Assembly: GCA_963682055.1 (NCBI GenBank)
Contig: OY821746.1
Coordinates: 27,780,481-27,844,480 of the forward strand
From: Primula veris
Taxonomy: Eukaryota; Streptophyta; Magnoliopsida; Ericales; Primulaceae
DNA length: 64,000 bases
Reading direction: 5' to 3'
This document shows, piece by piece, positions 43,179 through 55,052 of this stretch (position 1 is its first letter; every line of letters starts with the position of its first letter). The notes under the pieces are model-generated. The model was not told where the DNA came from. It did not search any database and worked only from the letters and a program-made list of their open reading frames with translations. A program made the translations under genes and the position numbers.

Positions 43179-43562
43179 ATGGCTACAACTACACTTTCCT
43201 CAATCATGCTCTTTGTTGCTTTATATTCGCATTTCATCCAAACTGTCCTTGGCGGTGGCACCTCTAATACGGTTTCATTTGTTAGCAACATTAAAGAACA
43301 TCCACTAGTGACTCTTAGTTGTAAACAAGGTGATTTCAACGTGTCATTAACCCCCGGTAAACAATACAATATGGTTGCAGTAAGTTCTGAAATCTACTCC
43401 TGCTTTGCTGACTGGAATTCATATTTCGCCAATTTTCAAGGTTGGGACAATGAGAGAGATTCTGGGCATTCATCGTTGTTTTGGAAGGTGGATAAAAGTG
43501 GTTGGTATCTCAAGTACGATACCACTAATTTTGTGAAACAAGCAGATTGGCAGTTTGAGTAA
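43179..43562 (+). CDS. Plant self-incompatibility S1-family (SPH) secreted peptide
   Basis: A 127-aa single-exon protein. The start is the ATG at 43179; an upstream TTG in frame is not used. Residues 1-25 form a signal peptide. The mature part has HPLVTLSCK (Cys48), SCFADW (Cys75), then LFWKVDKSGWYL, following the S1/SPH order of beta strands (Pfam PF05938 type). Most SPH proteins carry a second cysteine pair before the W-K-V strand; here those positions are Ser or other residues, so one disulfide is probably missing. SPH proteins are small secreted ligands. Only poppy S1 is proven to act in self-incompatibility; other roles are mostly unknown. Confidence 0.82.
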   Translation: MATTTLSSIMLFVALYSHFIQTVLGGGTSNTVSFVSNIKEHPLVTLSCKQGDFNVSLTPGKQYNMVAVSSEIYSCFADWNSYFANFQGWDNERDSGHSSLFWKVDKSGWYLKYDTTNFVKQADWQFE

Positions 43563-46204
43563 TAAAATTACGACAATGAAGAGTTTGTGAAATCCTTGAT
43601 AGATTATGAAATCCTTGATAGATTATTTTTGTTCGTGTAATATTATGTTATGGTTAAACATGTTGACATATTATAATGTATGATGAATTGTTCTTTCTTT
43701 CTCCATTTACGACTTTAATCATATAGGCTATTATGAATTAAGACAGCCCTAGACCTTGAGACAACATTGTCAAAATAATTCTGAAAAATTGAGAGACTTG
43801 GATAAGATAAAGACTTTAGTTTTTACACATAATCAACATCGTAACTTCATTACTAAATAAACTAAGAAGAGCTTAATAGCTAGAATAATTAACTCAATCT
43901 TGTTATAATGCAATGAGTCCCCTAACATAATTTTAAAATCATTGGATATACCATTCAACAGTCTTAATTAGATGCTTCAGTATGGCTACCAACAGGATAT
44001 ACGAAAATCATCAAAATATATATTAAGAGTATGTATGATTAAATACAGTAGTTCTTCACGTCATGATTATCTAAAGGCCAATTTAGAGTTATGGAGGGTG
44101 CCGAATTTACATCATCTATTATAGCAAGTGGAAAAAAATATAAAGGATGTCAAATCGTAATTTTTAACATAGTTTAGTGAAAATTTGTGGTCGAAAATTA
44201 AGAAAATCTAAATTTTCGAAGGGAGGGGGGGCTGGTGTCCGTTGGTCTCTACCTAGCTAGCTTCCCCCGACTCTCACCCTTAAAGAAATTATGTCAAATA
44301 CTCCAATAGCTATAAGTACGTACTACGTACTATACCAACAGAACGTTAATAATTTTAAGCTGACTTTCTCAGAAGAGATAATTGAATATATCGATCTAAT
44401 ATCTAGTGGCCATATATGTCTGATGGTGACGAATTCAATCAATTTATTATTAGTAATGTCAAAGATTGTTTTATTAGAAAAACTCCGTTGTGAAACATAT
44501 TTTCTATGAGTTTATATAGCTAGATACGTTTTTCTTTATGTTCGTATGGGAAAAAAAAAGATACACGTTTGGATTTAGGGCTATATACAGACAATATATA
44601 AGCAAAAAGTCCACGGAAGAAACCCAAAAACTAATCATTTAGCGTGTGTTTTAGTTAGATTTTGTATTCCAAATCTCTTGGAGACATTGCTTCTATGTAC
44701 TATGTTCTTTTGAAGTGATCTCATTAACTTAGGCTTTGCGAATTCATGTTGAATGGTTATCTCGTATGCTTGTTAACTAGCAATCATGTCATGAATATTG
44801 AACTCGCTAAACTTTTTGTATCTACTAAAATAACTTTGCTTAGACAATATTACTACACTTGTGCTACACCATTTTTTTTAGTATATGGTGAAACAATATT
44901 GTTTCGTCTCATCATTCTCCCCGAAAGTGTGATGCCATGGATGGATATTCTTCCGCCTGTCTTTATTTGACGACCATCTAATGGGGAATGACTACATCGT
45001 TTGTTGTAAGCACTTCATCCCTCTTTCAAAAAGATTGTGTTTCAATCATTATCCTGGTCTCTTGGAGGAGTTGTATAGGTTGAAGAGGTATATGTGCAGT
45101 TTGGTTTGAAAATGTCGTCGTTTCTTGTTATCGTTTCGTTTTGTTGACTGGCAGTCAAAACGTTTTCTTTTGCAATTTATGCACTGATACTTTTTAAAAG
45201 AACACTATAGTTTTCGTTTCGACAACAAAATACAAAAAAGTAAAAAAAAAAATGCTAAATCGTCATATTTGTAGTTTTTTTGTTGGAATTGTGTTGGTGC
45301 CAATGCCGGCCTTAATTTGGCCACTTATTGTCCCTTCAAGACACACCTAAGTCAAGTCAAATGGAAAACAACATGCAAAACAAAATAGTAGTGATTTGTA
45401 AAGACTAATTTGTTTTTTCAGTTTGGCGGGAAGTTACATGTATAATTTCTTGGAAAGAGTTGTTAATCGATCAAGCTAAACTTCTTACATTGAAAAGACG
45501 GAAACTGCCAAAATAATTATTAAAGTGACAAACTAAACTGAATTAAGCTACAACTAGTTGTATAAAGTACTATAAACTAAGTTACATAACTGAATGATAA
45601 ATTATTACAAAAGTTGAAGTTACAATTAATACTAATTGCAAATACTCTTAGGAAGAGTTTTACTTAAAAACGATCCCTCTTGCTGAAATGAAACTCTTTA
45701 CTCGAGTGACTGTCATAGACACCTAGTACTTTTAATTTGACAGATTCACCAATTGCATTCGAATGAGTAATCATATCTGAAAAATTCAAATGTTTTCATA
45801 AGTAATCATATCCGAAGTTACAGATATTTGTAGACTCGCTTTAAGAGCTTTAGAGAACTCTTGTTATTTTGATGTACTTAACCAAATTTGGTTATTAATG
45901 TACAATGACTTGTCATAATTAAGTTAGCACTTTTATTTATATAAAAAAAATGGCTATTGTGAGCTACAATGACCCTTTCTGGTCCTGTCAACATTAAGGA
46001 CAAGACAATAGGACATCCATGTAGAAAGCGATGTAAGGAAATGGCAAACTTTAATTTGGTTATGCATTTTATTTTTATAATTTTCTTTAAAAATGAAAAA
46101 ATCCAAGGCCTCTAGCAGATTGAGCTACATATCCATACAGAGATTTGTCTTTGTTGCTTTGCGATTGATGGAAAGACAAACAATGCAATACTTAATTATT
46201 TACT
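43563..46204. other. AT-rich intergenic DNA, nothing recognised
   Basis: Small ORFs of 72-74 aa (44291, 44746) have no motif. No repeat was resolved. Confidence 0.45.
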
Positions 46205-46438
46205 ATTCCATCCGTTCCCAATTAACGGTATTTTATGAAATTATATGTAATTTTGATCGGTTTATAATATGTATCAAAATTATCGAAATAAAAATTTTCA
46301 AACTAAAATCATATAATTTAATGTTTGAATTATATGATTAACTTTTAAAAAATTTATTCCGACAATTTTGATACAAGTTATTGACCGATTAAAATTACAC
46401 ATAGTTTCGTATCGAAGAATTAATTGAAAATGGATGAA
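46205..46438. mobile_element. Stowaway-like MITE, family A, copy 4
   Basis: The left end is attccatccgttcccaatta and the right end, complemented, ttcatccattttcaattaat. The core is aatttaatgtttgaattata. The ends are worn. Confidence 0.6.
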
Positions 46439-46668
46439 TTAATCAAACAAGGGGTCATGTGCTATAATATATGTGGTCTGTAGATTGATCCATATCTCAC
46501 TATGTTGCTCTAGCATACCTCCTCTCTTACTATTTACAAGTAGCATACGATTACTCATGTCCCATTTCAAAACTCGCCTTGTACATGATCTGATTTTCAT
46601 TTCCCTTTTTATTTACTTATCTCTAAATTACTTACAAGTCACTCTCAAAGGCCCATGATATTCATGCT

Positions 46669-46776
46669 ATAGAGTTCGAATTTTTTTCAAATGGCAACCG
46701 AATATGTCAATCAATTTATAGGAGTGAATGCAACTAAACTAATGCTTGATTCTTGAATTTTGTGTCTATTACGCAA
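46669..46776 (+). repeat. Direct repeat, left copy (108 bp)
   Basis: The sequence tatagagttcga...ctattacgcaa recurs at 48619-48724 with a few changes. This copy ends exactly at the first base of the CACTA terminus. Confidence 0.9.
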
Positions 46777-48020
46777 CACTACAAGAAATATCACAGATAG
46801 CAACACCGAAGAAGAATAAGCCAATTTCTGTTACTGATTAGCAACAGAACACAAACAAAACAGCAACATAAATTGTGAAAAACATTTAGCAACAGAATCA
46901 CCATCTTTATATCAACTTAAATTTAGCAACACTGTAATTTGTTACTAAAATAGTTGCCAAATTTCCTAAGCTAAATCTGTAACAAAATTACCATCAATTT
47001 AGTAGCACGACCTCACCATTAAATTAGCAACATAAAAATGTGTTGCTACAATTATGTGAGTAGTAAATTTTTTCTATTAATTAGTAAGAAATTTTCATCA
47101 AGTACTTGCTAGATAATAGCTTATCTTACACAGATGAAGAAATTTTGGCCAAAGTCGATGACGAATTTCCTGAATGGTTTGAAAATTATGTGAGCAGTAA
47201 GTTTTTTCTATTAATTACTAACATGTGGTCTTATTTTGTCAATGTTGATACTAACCGTCTTATTTTTTTAATATGCAAAGACTCTGTAGAATATACAAAA
47301 CAATGAGTTTATTTACTCTCTTGCGCTAGCCCGTTACGGAGGGTTAAATCATATGCTGTTTATTTTGTCAATGAGTATAAATTTCAGACTTTAAAGTACA
47401 GATGTGACAAACTAACATCGAATAGCGGTGTTTGCATTAAGGGTTTTACCGACTTTTTTGATAAGTCATCATCAAATGACTACTACGGTGTTCTAACTGA
47501 CATCCTTGAATTGAGGTATCCAAGGTAACCCATAAAAAAGACGGTTTTGTTTAAATGTAAATGGTTTGATCCTAGTCGAAAAGGAAAAAAAGTTCATAAA
47601 TTGTACAATCTTGTCGATGTGAACATAAAATCGAAATACCCCAAGTATGAGCCATTTATATTAGCTATGCAAGCGATGCAAGTTTGTTACATTCCTTATC
47701 CTAGATTGTCGGTAAGAGAAAATAACGAAATGAGAATGAGAAAAAAGAATATAAACAAGGAGGATAAATATTGGTGGGCAGTTTGTAAGATTAAATCTAG
47801 GCCAATCATTGTTCAACAACCGAATGCCGAATCGAAAAATACCGAGGCATTTCAAGAGGACGAAAGTATTGGACATCGAATTACAAATGCGAAATTTATT
47901 GGACATGTGCCATTGAATGCTACTTATCCCGAACTGGGCTATCAAATCAATATAGCCGAAGATGAAGAAGAAATAATTTTATTGGCGAGCTCATCAGATT
48001 CGTCCAATGATAATGAATAA
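46777..48020 (+). mobile_element. CACTA (En/Spm) transposon remnant
   Basis: It begins CACTACAAGAAAT, the typical plant CACTA end, followed by about 270 bp with ten or so tagcaaca-type subterminal repeats in both orientations. This is joined directly to the C-terminal part of a TNP2-type transposase (next entry). I see no right-hand terminus, so most of the element and the opposite end are deleted. Confidence 0.8.
47106..48020 (+). pseudogene. C-terminal TNP2 transposase fragment (DUF4216 region)
   Basis: Pieces in order: DEEILAKVDDEFPEWFENYV (47130-47190), then frames broken by stops, then VKSYAVYFVNEYKF and SGVCIKGF (about 47340-47470), a stop at 47526, and a 157-aa open part (47547-48020) with LFKCKWFDPSR, YEPFILAMQAMQVCYIPYP and WWAVCKIK. 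These are landmarks of the DUF4216 region found downstream of plant CACTA TNP2 transposases. An acidic tail ends it. The catalytic domain is missing and the frame is interrupted, so it is not functional. Confidence 0.82.
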
Positions 48021-48069
48021 ATAATATTAATCGAAAGACTATATTCGAGTGTATTAAGACAATTTTATA

Positions 48070-48334
48070 CTCCCTCCGTCCGTTTTTAAGTATCTTTCTT
48101 GTATTTCAGTAAATATTAAGAGATGTTATTAATTGCATTGGAAATTTACAAATATAACCCTAATTTAAATTAAATAATTATTATTGTCAATTTTTGGAAT
48201 GTATTCATTGCAATATTTGATGATATTATAGTATTTTTATAATTTTTTCATTGATAAATCAGGAAAGCGGACACTTATTTTGAAACAGCCAAATATGAAA
48301 TAATGAACACTTATTTATTTAGGTAGAGAGGGGA
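48070..48334. mobile_element. Stowaway MITE (CTCCCTCCGTCC type)
   Basis: A 265-bp element beginning ctccctccgtccg and ending gtagagagggga, with TA on both sides (48068-48069, 48335-48336). The duplicated TA and these ends are standard for Tc1/mariner-related Stowaway MITEs. Confidence 0.75.
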
Positions 48335-48618
48335 TACCTTATTTTTGTACGACTTATCAAAAAATTAAAACCTTTTGGCAAATTGGTTCCCTGACTTTGT
48401 TTCCGCCTCTTTTTTTTTTTTTTTCCATTTCCCCCCTTATTTTTGTTCTTTGTTTCCGCATTTTTTTTTTCCATTTCCTCCCATTAATTTTGTTCTGCTC
48501 CCATTTTTCATCAATATAATACAGCTGCGCACTCCCTCTCTCTCTCACACCGCACAAACACATTAACACAAACACAATAACAAAAACCCAAGATTTTTTC
48601 ATTTACCCGCTTCTCAAA
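48335..48618. other. Poly-T/pyrimidine-rich stretch
   Basis: Runs of T and C with a CT microsatellite (ccctctctctctc at 48533-48545). The following acaca-rich stretch looks like a plant 5' UTR, but no gene follows before the direct repeat. Confidence 0.4.
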
Positions 48619-48724
48619 TATAGAGTTCGATTTTTTTCCTGGCAACCGAATATGTCAATCAATTTATAGGAGTGAATGCAACTAAACTAATGATTGGTTC
48701 TAAAATTTTGTGTCTATTACGCAA
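48619..48724 (+). repeat. Direct repeat, right copy (106 bp)
   Basis: A second copy of 46669-46776. It then continues taggtaatatt, which is probably the undisturbed flank. Confidence 0.9.
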
Positions 48725-49566
48725 TAGGTAATATTAACTGAGTGGTTATCATAACATATTTTGAAGAGAATGCCCATCAAAACAATCAAAAAACTAAAAT
48801 GTCTACTAAAGGCATGTGACAATTATTTGTGCATCAATGTCTCAAAATTCAAAACTCATCAGAATTGAATCAAAGTGTACAAGTTTTCTGTTAGATCTCT
48901 TAAAATGAGGTGTTTTAGTCATTTACAAGCATTCCAAGAGAGAGGGATTGGCATTTAGAATTTTAGATAAACCTAGATACAGAAATGGGGCAGACACATG
49001 AATCATTGTTAAAAATAAGTACTCCTATCAACAAATACACATTACTCTCAAGTGGCACTGTACATTCTTAAATTCTTCATTAAATAAAAGAGAAACGCTC
49101 AAGTCCAATCCAGCCGAACTTAATAAAAAAATATATATGGTATGATGTCACATCTCTTCAACTTTCGTTCACCAAAATTTAAAATTTTATAGTTTAGGAC
49201 TAAATTATGGAGAAAATAGCGAATAATTAACCAGAACAGGAGAATGACACTTGGTAAGTTGTAATACACGGAAAAAGATTGAACTGATCATGCAAATGTA
49301 GGCATTAAGATTTAGAACAAATATAAGGATCAAGCCGGCATAATAATCACTAAAGTCAAAATTCATGCCCGAAACTCTTTTTTTTATTAGCTGATATTCT
49401 TTATTTATCAGAACACGGTTACACAAATATAGGATATAAAAGTAGTGACATTTGCAAAACTTAAAACAACTGATATTTGTATTTCTCTAATATAACAGGA
49501 CTGAACAAATTGATCATATCCTAATTAGGTGAAGTCATTGACAACTTGAACATGATTATCAATTGA
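48725..49566. other. AT-rich intergenic DNA, nothing recognised
   Basis: No supported gene or repeat. Confidence 0.45.
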
Positions 49567-49568
49567 TA

Positions 49569-50098
49569 CTCCCTCCCTTCCAAAATACCCGACTTTATGT
49601 ATCTATATACAATTTTGACTGATAAATAACTCATAACTAAGTTGTCTAAAACAAAATTTTCAAAAGTTAACCACGTAGTTCAAATATTAAACTACTAGTA
49701 ATCGTGCACCACGGGTTGCGTGTGCGGCTCGTAATGCAATAAAAATATAGAAAATATTTATATTTATGATATAAATATGTAGATAATACAAAAAAAAACA
49801 TATTTTAAAATTTAAAATAATGTTTGGTTGTTAAAGATGGATAAATAGGTTTATTAGTTTTTATTTTTTATATTTTTATGGGAGTATGATATTATTGTAA
49901 TTAATATAATGGTGTAGGGGTGTTTTTGAAAAAAAAATGTTAAATTGGGCAAACTCATCTGACTTGATTTGGCTTATTATAATAGAATGATATGAATAAT
50001 TTTTAAAATTTTATATTTTAACAGTTTAAACACGGCATATTTACCGATCAAAATTATACACGGATAGATAGAGTTCCAATATTTCAGAATGGAAGAAG
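49569..50098. mobile_element. Stowaway-like MITE, family A, copy 5, split by a Helitron
   Basis: Ends ctccctcccttccaaaatac and, complemented, cttcttccattctgaaatat are flanked by TA (49567-49568, 50099-50100). The two halves (49569-49694 and 49991-50098) add up to 234 bp, the family length. Confidence 0.75.
49695..49990 (-). mobile_element. Non-autonomous Helitron, 296 bp
   Basis: On the minus strand it starts TCATTCTATT and ends GATTACTAG, between a host A (49694) and T (49991). TC start, CTRR end and insertion between A and T are the rules for Helitrons. A GC-rich imperfect hairpin (gcaacccgtggtgc) lies shortly before the CTAG end. Removing it rejoins a family A MITE core (aaacta/tatgaataat), which confirms both borders. 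Confidence 0.82.
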
Positions 50099-50100
50099 TA

Positions 50101-52549
50101 TATTTTTATTTTATCAGGATGCATGTACATGTATGATGTATATATATATCAAGAAGGGGCAGATCATCAGCTACTGTGACGCGGTGCCATGTAGTATCAG
50201 GACAGGTTTATGAGTTAGTGATATTAGAATGTGCTGAATTAAATAGCCCAAGTCCACATACTTGAGAAACATTCTTTTAGATAAAAACTGGTAGTATTTC
50301 ATGGGTAACACTTTTATAATGCACAACTTGTGCAGCACAAGGTGGTGTAATCTTTCAACATTCTTTGGTTTTGGATCTTTTATTTTTGGGGTCAACTAAA
50401 AGAGTAGATAGCTATATCACCGGATGTCGTGTCTTTTGATAAACTAGGAGCTTATACAACAAAGAGTGATGTGAAGATAGTTTTCTTTCCGGTCACGTAT
50501 GAATTATGAACACATGACTCGTTAGTTAATAACATTTTTTTATACAATGGACTTGTTTTGGTTAGAGTTTTTCGGTCTAAGGTTTTTTTGCAGTACTTTA
50601 CTTCTCATTATAATTAACATTGAGATTCCTGTCCTATTTTTGGTATTCAAATTTATTAGTTTTACATTGAACAAGTTCTTATTAATGATCACTATCTGAA
50701 AAGAGCCGACAAATTTGCTTGAAATTGCAGTCAAGCACAAACCATGAGCAACATATGTTGAAAGTGGAGGCCAAATTTGAAATGTTGGAAATGTAATAGG
50801 TTGTGCGGCTGGTTGCAAATGCTTTTGCGATTTTACTGAGATTGCAATTGGTTGTCTAACTAGTTGTGGTCGGCGGATTGGTAGTATTTTAAGGTTTCTT
50901 TCCTGTATATAGATAGTTTATAAAGTTACAAACCCTAAGTCTCCTTAGACATTATGTCTTTCAGATCCACGAAAACTAGAGAAAGAACCCTTACATAGCT
51001 TCCGGGAATAAAAAGCAGTTGAGAGTACTACAATCACCGATTTGATTATGATATAAGACGATTTCAGCAATGGTACTAGTCTTAGAGTTGGGTGGAAATC
51101 GTCTAGAAAACATCATTGTTCTTTGTGTGTGATTCATTTCCAGTCCTTTATATTTCTCAACATTAATGGTAACTAGTGTCTCTCGTAAGTCTTTTTTTAA
51201 AGAATGGTCCATTTTTTATAAAGAGGCCATAACTTAGTGGAACATTGGCCCCGCATTTACTTGGATCAGCTTCCAATCAGATCTTATTTGCATAGGAAAA
51301 GTAATTTCGTTCTATCTTTTTCGGTCAACAAAACAAAAATTTGTAACGTCCTAATCTTGCTATCTATGAATGGCATTCAAAATGACCAAGAATAGAGAGG
51401 AGGACCATTGGAGATTTCCTGTGTTTTATTGAAACTTGATAATGATCTAATGGACCATTGGACCATACTTTTTGTACCGTTACTTACACTTTTTGTTCGC
51501 TACAAAATAATTTCGACAAGTTGTCGAATTTCACCCAAAGTTCTCTAAAATTTTGCAAACATACATGAACTTATTTGGGTACGTTTCATCCTAAATGCCG
51601 TTTTTTGTTAGTTGTGGTTTGAACACCTTACATAGTTTCAACCGTAATTCTTTGGATATACCGTAACAAGGTGAAAAAATTACTCATTTTTGAAAGTTAA
51701 AAACAATTTCTGTAACTGGTTACTTTATTGCAAAAAAACGATAGTAACCAAAAACATATACGCCGCTCCCACATATTGACATACATACATAGTTACGAGT
51801 AAAATGCATAACTTCGAAATTTTGTTTCATCTCAATTAGACAATTAGCATTGAATTTTGATAGGTGGGACTATATATAATCTCAAGTTATCTGGATCGAA
51901 AGTCACGGTCGTCGGTCTTTGACTACTATAAATATTTGTAATAATATGATTTACTGATAAAAAATAACTAGCTACAATCTTAAGTAATAATGAAGATTAA
52001 GTAATATTACTCTTATATTACATATTCTTTTTACACTAAATTATGAGAAGTCATTTTTTTTAATGTGTCTTCTTACTACCCCTCTTGGTCTCTTGACAGT
52101 ACGCATACTCAGCACTTGCTCGGACCGCTCCTCGATATAGATCGGAAAATATGCTTCCACTACTGACTACTCATTAGGTTAACTTTCTGATCAGTGGCAC
52201 ATGCATCTCAAACGATGGCTGGCCTATAAATCCAAGTATCCAACACCACTTGAAAACCTTTAGCTTCAAGATAAAAAATGAAGAAAATAGAACACAACTA
52301 AGCATCGCTATTTAGAATGGACAAGCTTTGGACAGAAGCTCCTTGGGTTAGTCTGCGAAAGTGACAAGAAAATGCTGAAAAAAGGAACTATAAAATACAA
52401 TAACTTTCAACTTATTTTTAAATAACTACATCTTTTTTCCTTTTCAACAGGCCTAAATGAAACTGATTATATGTTAGCAAGTTTTACACGATAACTCTCT
52501 TTAGTAATGCAATTATTAGTGTTTTAATGGCCATGTGTAGTACAACGTG
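50101..52549. other. AT-rich intergenic DNA, nothing recognised
   Basis: I saw no protein motif in the small ORFs (50171-51212, minus strand) and no repeat. Confidence 0.4.
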
Positions 52550-53104
52550 TGATAAAGTCATAAATTTGGTCGGTGGTGTTAAACTTTTCAACAATACTAT
52601 AATAATCAATTGACAGTAAATATTGAACACTTCTCGATCTTTATTATTGCTCGTCAATTATAATTGCTCGGTTTACAATTTTCTATTGCACTTGTGCTCG
52701 GATTGGTAATTTTATCTAATCTTGGTCTTTCTTCTTCCCTTCGGTACTCGGTTCTTTATCTTGCTCGGTATGCTTTATAGTGTGATAAACTCTGACAAGT
52801 TTTTCTATTTTCTCTATATTTTTTGATATGTTTTTCGGATCCCTCTTTTAGGGGGGGTACTTGGCTTTTTATAGGCAATTATGCCTCATACGATGTTGAC
52901 AAATGTCGTCATTTTAGGCGCCATCTCATGGGCTTTTCCTTTGAGAACTTGTATTACTGGGCTAGACCTTTATATATAACGGCATGTTAGGAAAGTTTCC
53001 TTAAACCTTGGGTTTTTGAGTTTTAGGATTGGCTATCCTCTAATAATGGGTGGGTTGATTCATACCCGAATAGAACATTCGGATCCAATTTTTATATTCT
53101 ATCA
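52550..53104 (-). repeat. Lone LTR related to element 2, minus strand
   Basis: Read on the minus strand it runs TGATAGAATATAAAAATT... to ...GACTTTATCA, matching the element 2 LTR (54406-54973) at both ends (cattcgggta, gttgaaaag, accgaccaaa). 555 bp. The flanks acgtg and gtttg do not match, so the site is not a clean solo-LTR insertion. Confidence 0.8.
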
Positions 53105-53961
53105 GTTTGATTTATAGGTCACACAAGATGTCAAATTTTACCGACAGTAGAAATTATCACGACATGAAAATGAAATTCTCATTCTATGAAATTAAAGTGC
53201 CCAAGAAACAATCTTTTGTTACGTTTAATCCAACATTTTTCTACACGTGACCTTCCATTCTTAAAAGATTTGAGAAAAGTACCTGATTAAAAAAAAGCAA
53301 TAACATTTATTAGTGGGTAAAACATAATTTTTTTCATTAATAATAAATGGTTAACAATCTTATTATACGTGAAATTTCAACTTAAAACAATATAACATTC
53401 AAATAAAAAAATTCTACAACTAAGCAAATAAAAAGCTCTCTTGATCATGAAAGAAATGAGGTACATCAAATGTAAAAAGAAATCTTCGAGATCTCTAAAT
53501 TTTCAGCATTCAATGAAATGTTGGCCTTTATGATATTTAATTTGTAATTGATTTGTTTGATCTGAAATCGGTATCACGTTTGAAGTCTCCAAATGAGTCA
53601 AAATTCTAGAGGACCAGTAAACTCATGAAGTGATTTCAACACTTTACAAATCTTATAGTTAAGAGTATAAAATACCCATACACAACTAAAATTTAAATGT
53701 TAAAAATCCAAATACAAACATCAATTGCATGCAAGTATAGATAACAAAATTAATTGACACTACAAGTTTACAGCTGGACTTTTCACTATGAAGATTATGT
53801 TAAGATTGATATAACACAAATATGGAGTACTTTTTTAGCTGAGAACTTGAGATGTTATCTTATCACTATAGACAAATATAGAAAAAACGTAACTACTAAT
53901 ATTTACTATAAAAAAAATGTAAACCACGAAAGCCTTTTACATTATTTTGCTATACCAAATC
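53105..53961. other. AT-rich spacer, nothing recognised
   Basis: A 90-aa ORF at 53754-54026 overlaps the GLOX relic in another frame and is rejected. Confidence 0.45.
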
Positions 53962-54339
53962 ATGTCTCCAACTCTTATTTTTCTTTTCCTCCTCCTTGGC
54001 ATATGCCACGTAAATTCTGTCGTTAACAGCGGCGGCACTTAGAAAATGCTACAAAAATCCATCGGAATCTCTGCCATGCACATGCAACTAACAAACTCCG
54101 ACCAAGTTGTGATTTACGACCGGACAGACTTTGGAAAATCGAACATTTCACTTGGACACCACAGATGTCGTCACGACAAACAAGACAAAGCTCTGAAAGT
54201 TGATTGCACAGCCCACTCGGTACGCTATGACGTACTCACAATTTTATATGATTACAAGAAACGAGTGATGGTAAGATCGTACCCACAGCTGCCAGATGGC
54301 AATCCAAGGTATAAATCTAAAAAAGTTAGATACTTTTAA
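53962..54339 (+). pseudogene. Glyoxal/aldehyde oxidase (GLOX) pseudogene
   Basis: The frame from ATG 53962 gives a signal peptide (LIFLFLLLG), then GGT, a TAG stop at 54040-54042 where the family has Trp or another residue, then LQKSIGISAMHMQL, DRTDFGKSN and KVDCTAHSVRYDV, all landmarks of plant GLOX N-termini. It then jumps to ILYDYKKRVMVRSYPQLPDGNPR, which in intact GLOX lies roughly 100 residues further on, so there is an internal deletion. The remaining two thirds of the enzyme (about 550 aa in full), including most copper ligands, are missing. Intact GLOX enzymes are secreted copper-radical oxidases making hydrogen peroxide, with roles in pollen and anthers. Confidence 0.85.
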
Positions 54340-54405
54340 CTGACTTTATAAAACGCTTTATTTCTTTGAAAATAAATGCATTATTTTATCTGCCATTACT
54401 GAAAC

Positions 54406-54973
54406 TGATAGAACATAAAAATTATACCCGAATATTTTATTCGGGTAATAATCAACCCACTTTATAAATGGTTATCCAACGCTTAAATGGGTCATCTCAT
54501 ACTTTTTATAGGAATTGAGGTGTTACTACCAAAAGCCCAAGCCCAATCAAAGGGGGACCCATGTCTGAAAAATCTCTTGGATGAAGACATTTGTCAATAT
54601 CCTAGAAGGCGCAGTTGCCTATAAATAGCCAACTACCCCTCCTAGAAAAGGACCAGAAAATCTATCCAAAAAATATACAGAGAAGTTAAGAAAAGAGAGA
54701 AACTAACCAAAGCATATCACTTCGAGAAATAAACCGAGAAAAGACAGCCGAGCACCGAATAAAAGGGGAGAAAGATCAAGACGAGAGATTAAATAGTCAT
54801 ATCGAGCACAATTGTAAAACCGAAATACTAATCCGAGCAAATGTAATAGTCCGAATAAGGACAATAATCCGAGCAATAATAAAGATCAGGAAGTGTCCTT
54901 TATTCACGGTTGATTTACCATTATATCATTGTTGAAAAGCCTAACGCGACCGACCAAAGTTATGGCTTTATCA
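54406..54973 (+). repeat. 5' LTR of element 2
   Basis: 568 bp, TGATAGAAC to GGCTTTATCA. A TATA box (tataaatag, 54620-54628) lies about 215 bp in. Both ends match the lone LTR at 52550-53104. Confidence 0.85.
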
Positions 54974-54975
54974 AA

Positions 54976-54993
54976 TGGCGCCGTCTCCGGGAA
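54976..54993 (+). other. Primer-binding site of element 2
   Basis: tggcgccgtctccgggaa begins two bases after the LTR end and shares its first ten bases with the PBS of element 1. Confidence 0.85.
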
Positions 54994-55052
54994 TCATCTA
55001 GTTCCCAACTAGTTTAGAATTCGAATACCAATACTCTGCCAGACGAACGACC

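Noticed and set aside
48357..48602. 81-aa Lys/Arg-rich minus-strand ORF
   Set aside because: Complement of a poly-T and CT-rich stretch; no domain.
50540..51212. Possible gene or LTR in 50.5-51.2 kb
   Set aside because: Small ORFs without motifs and no repeat partner in the window.
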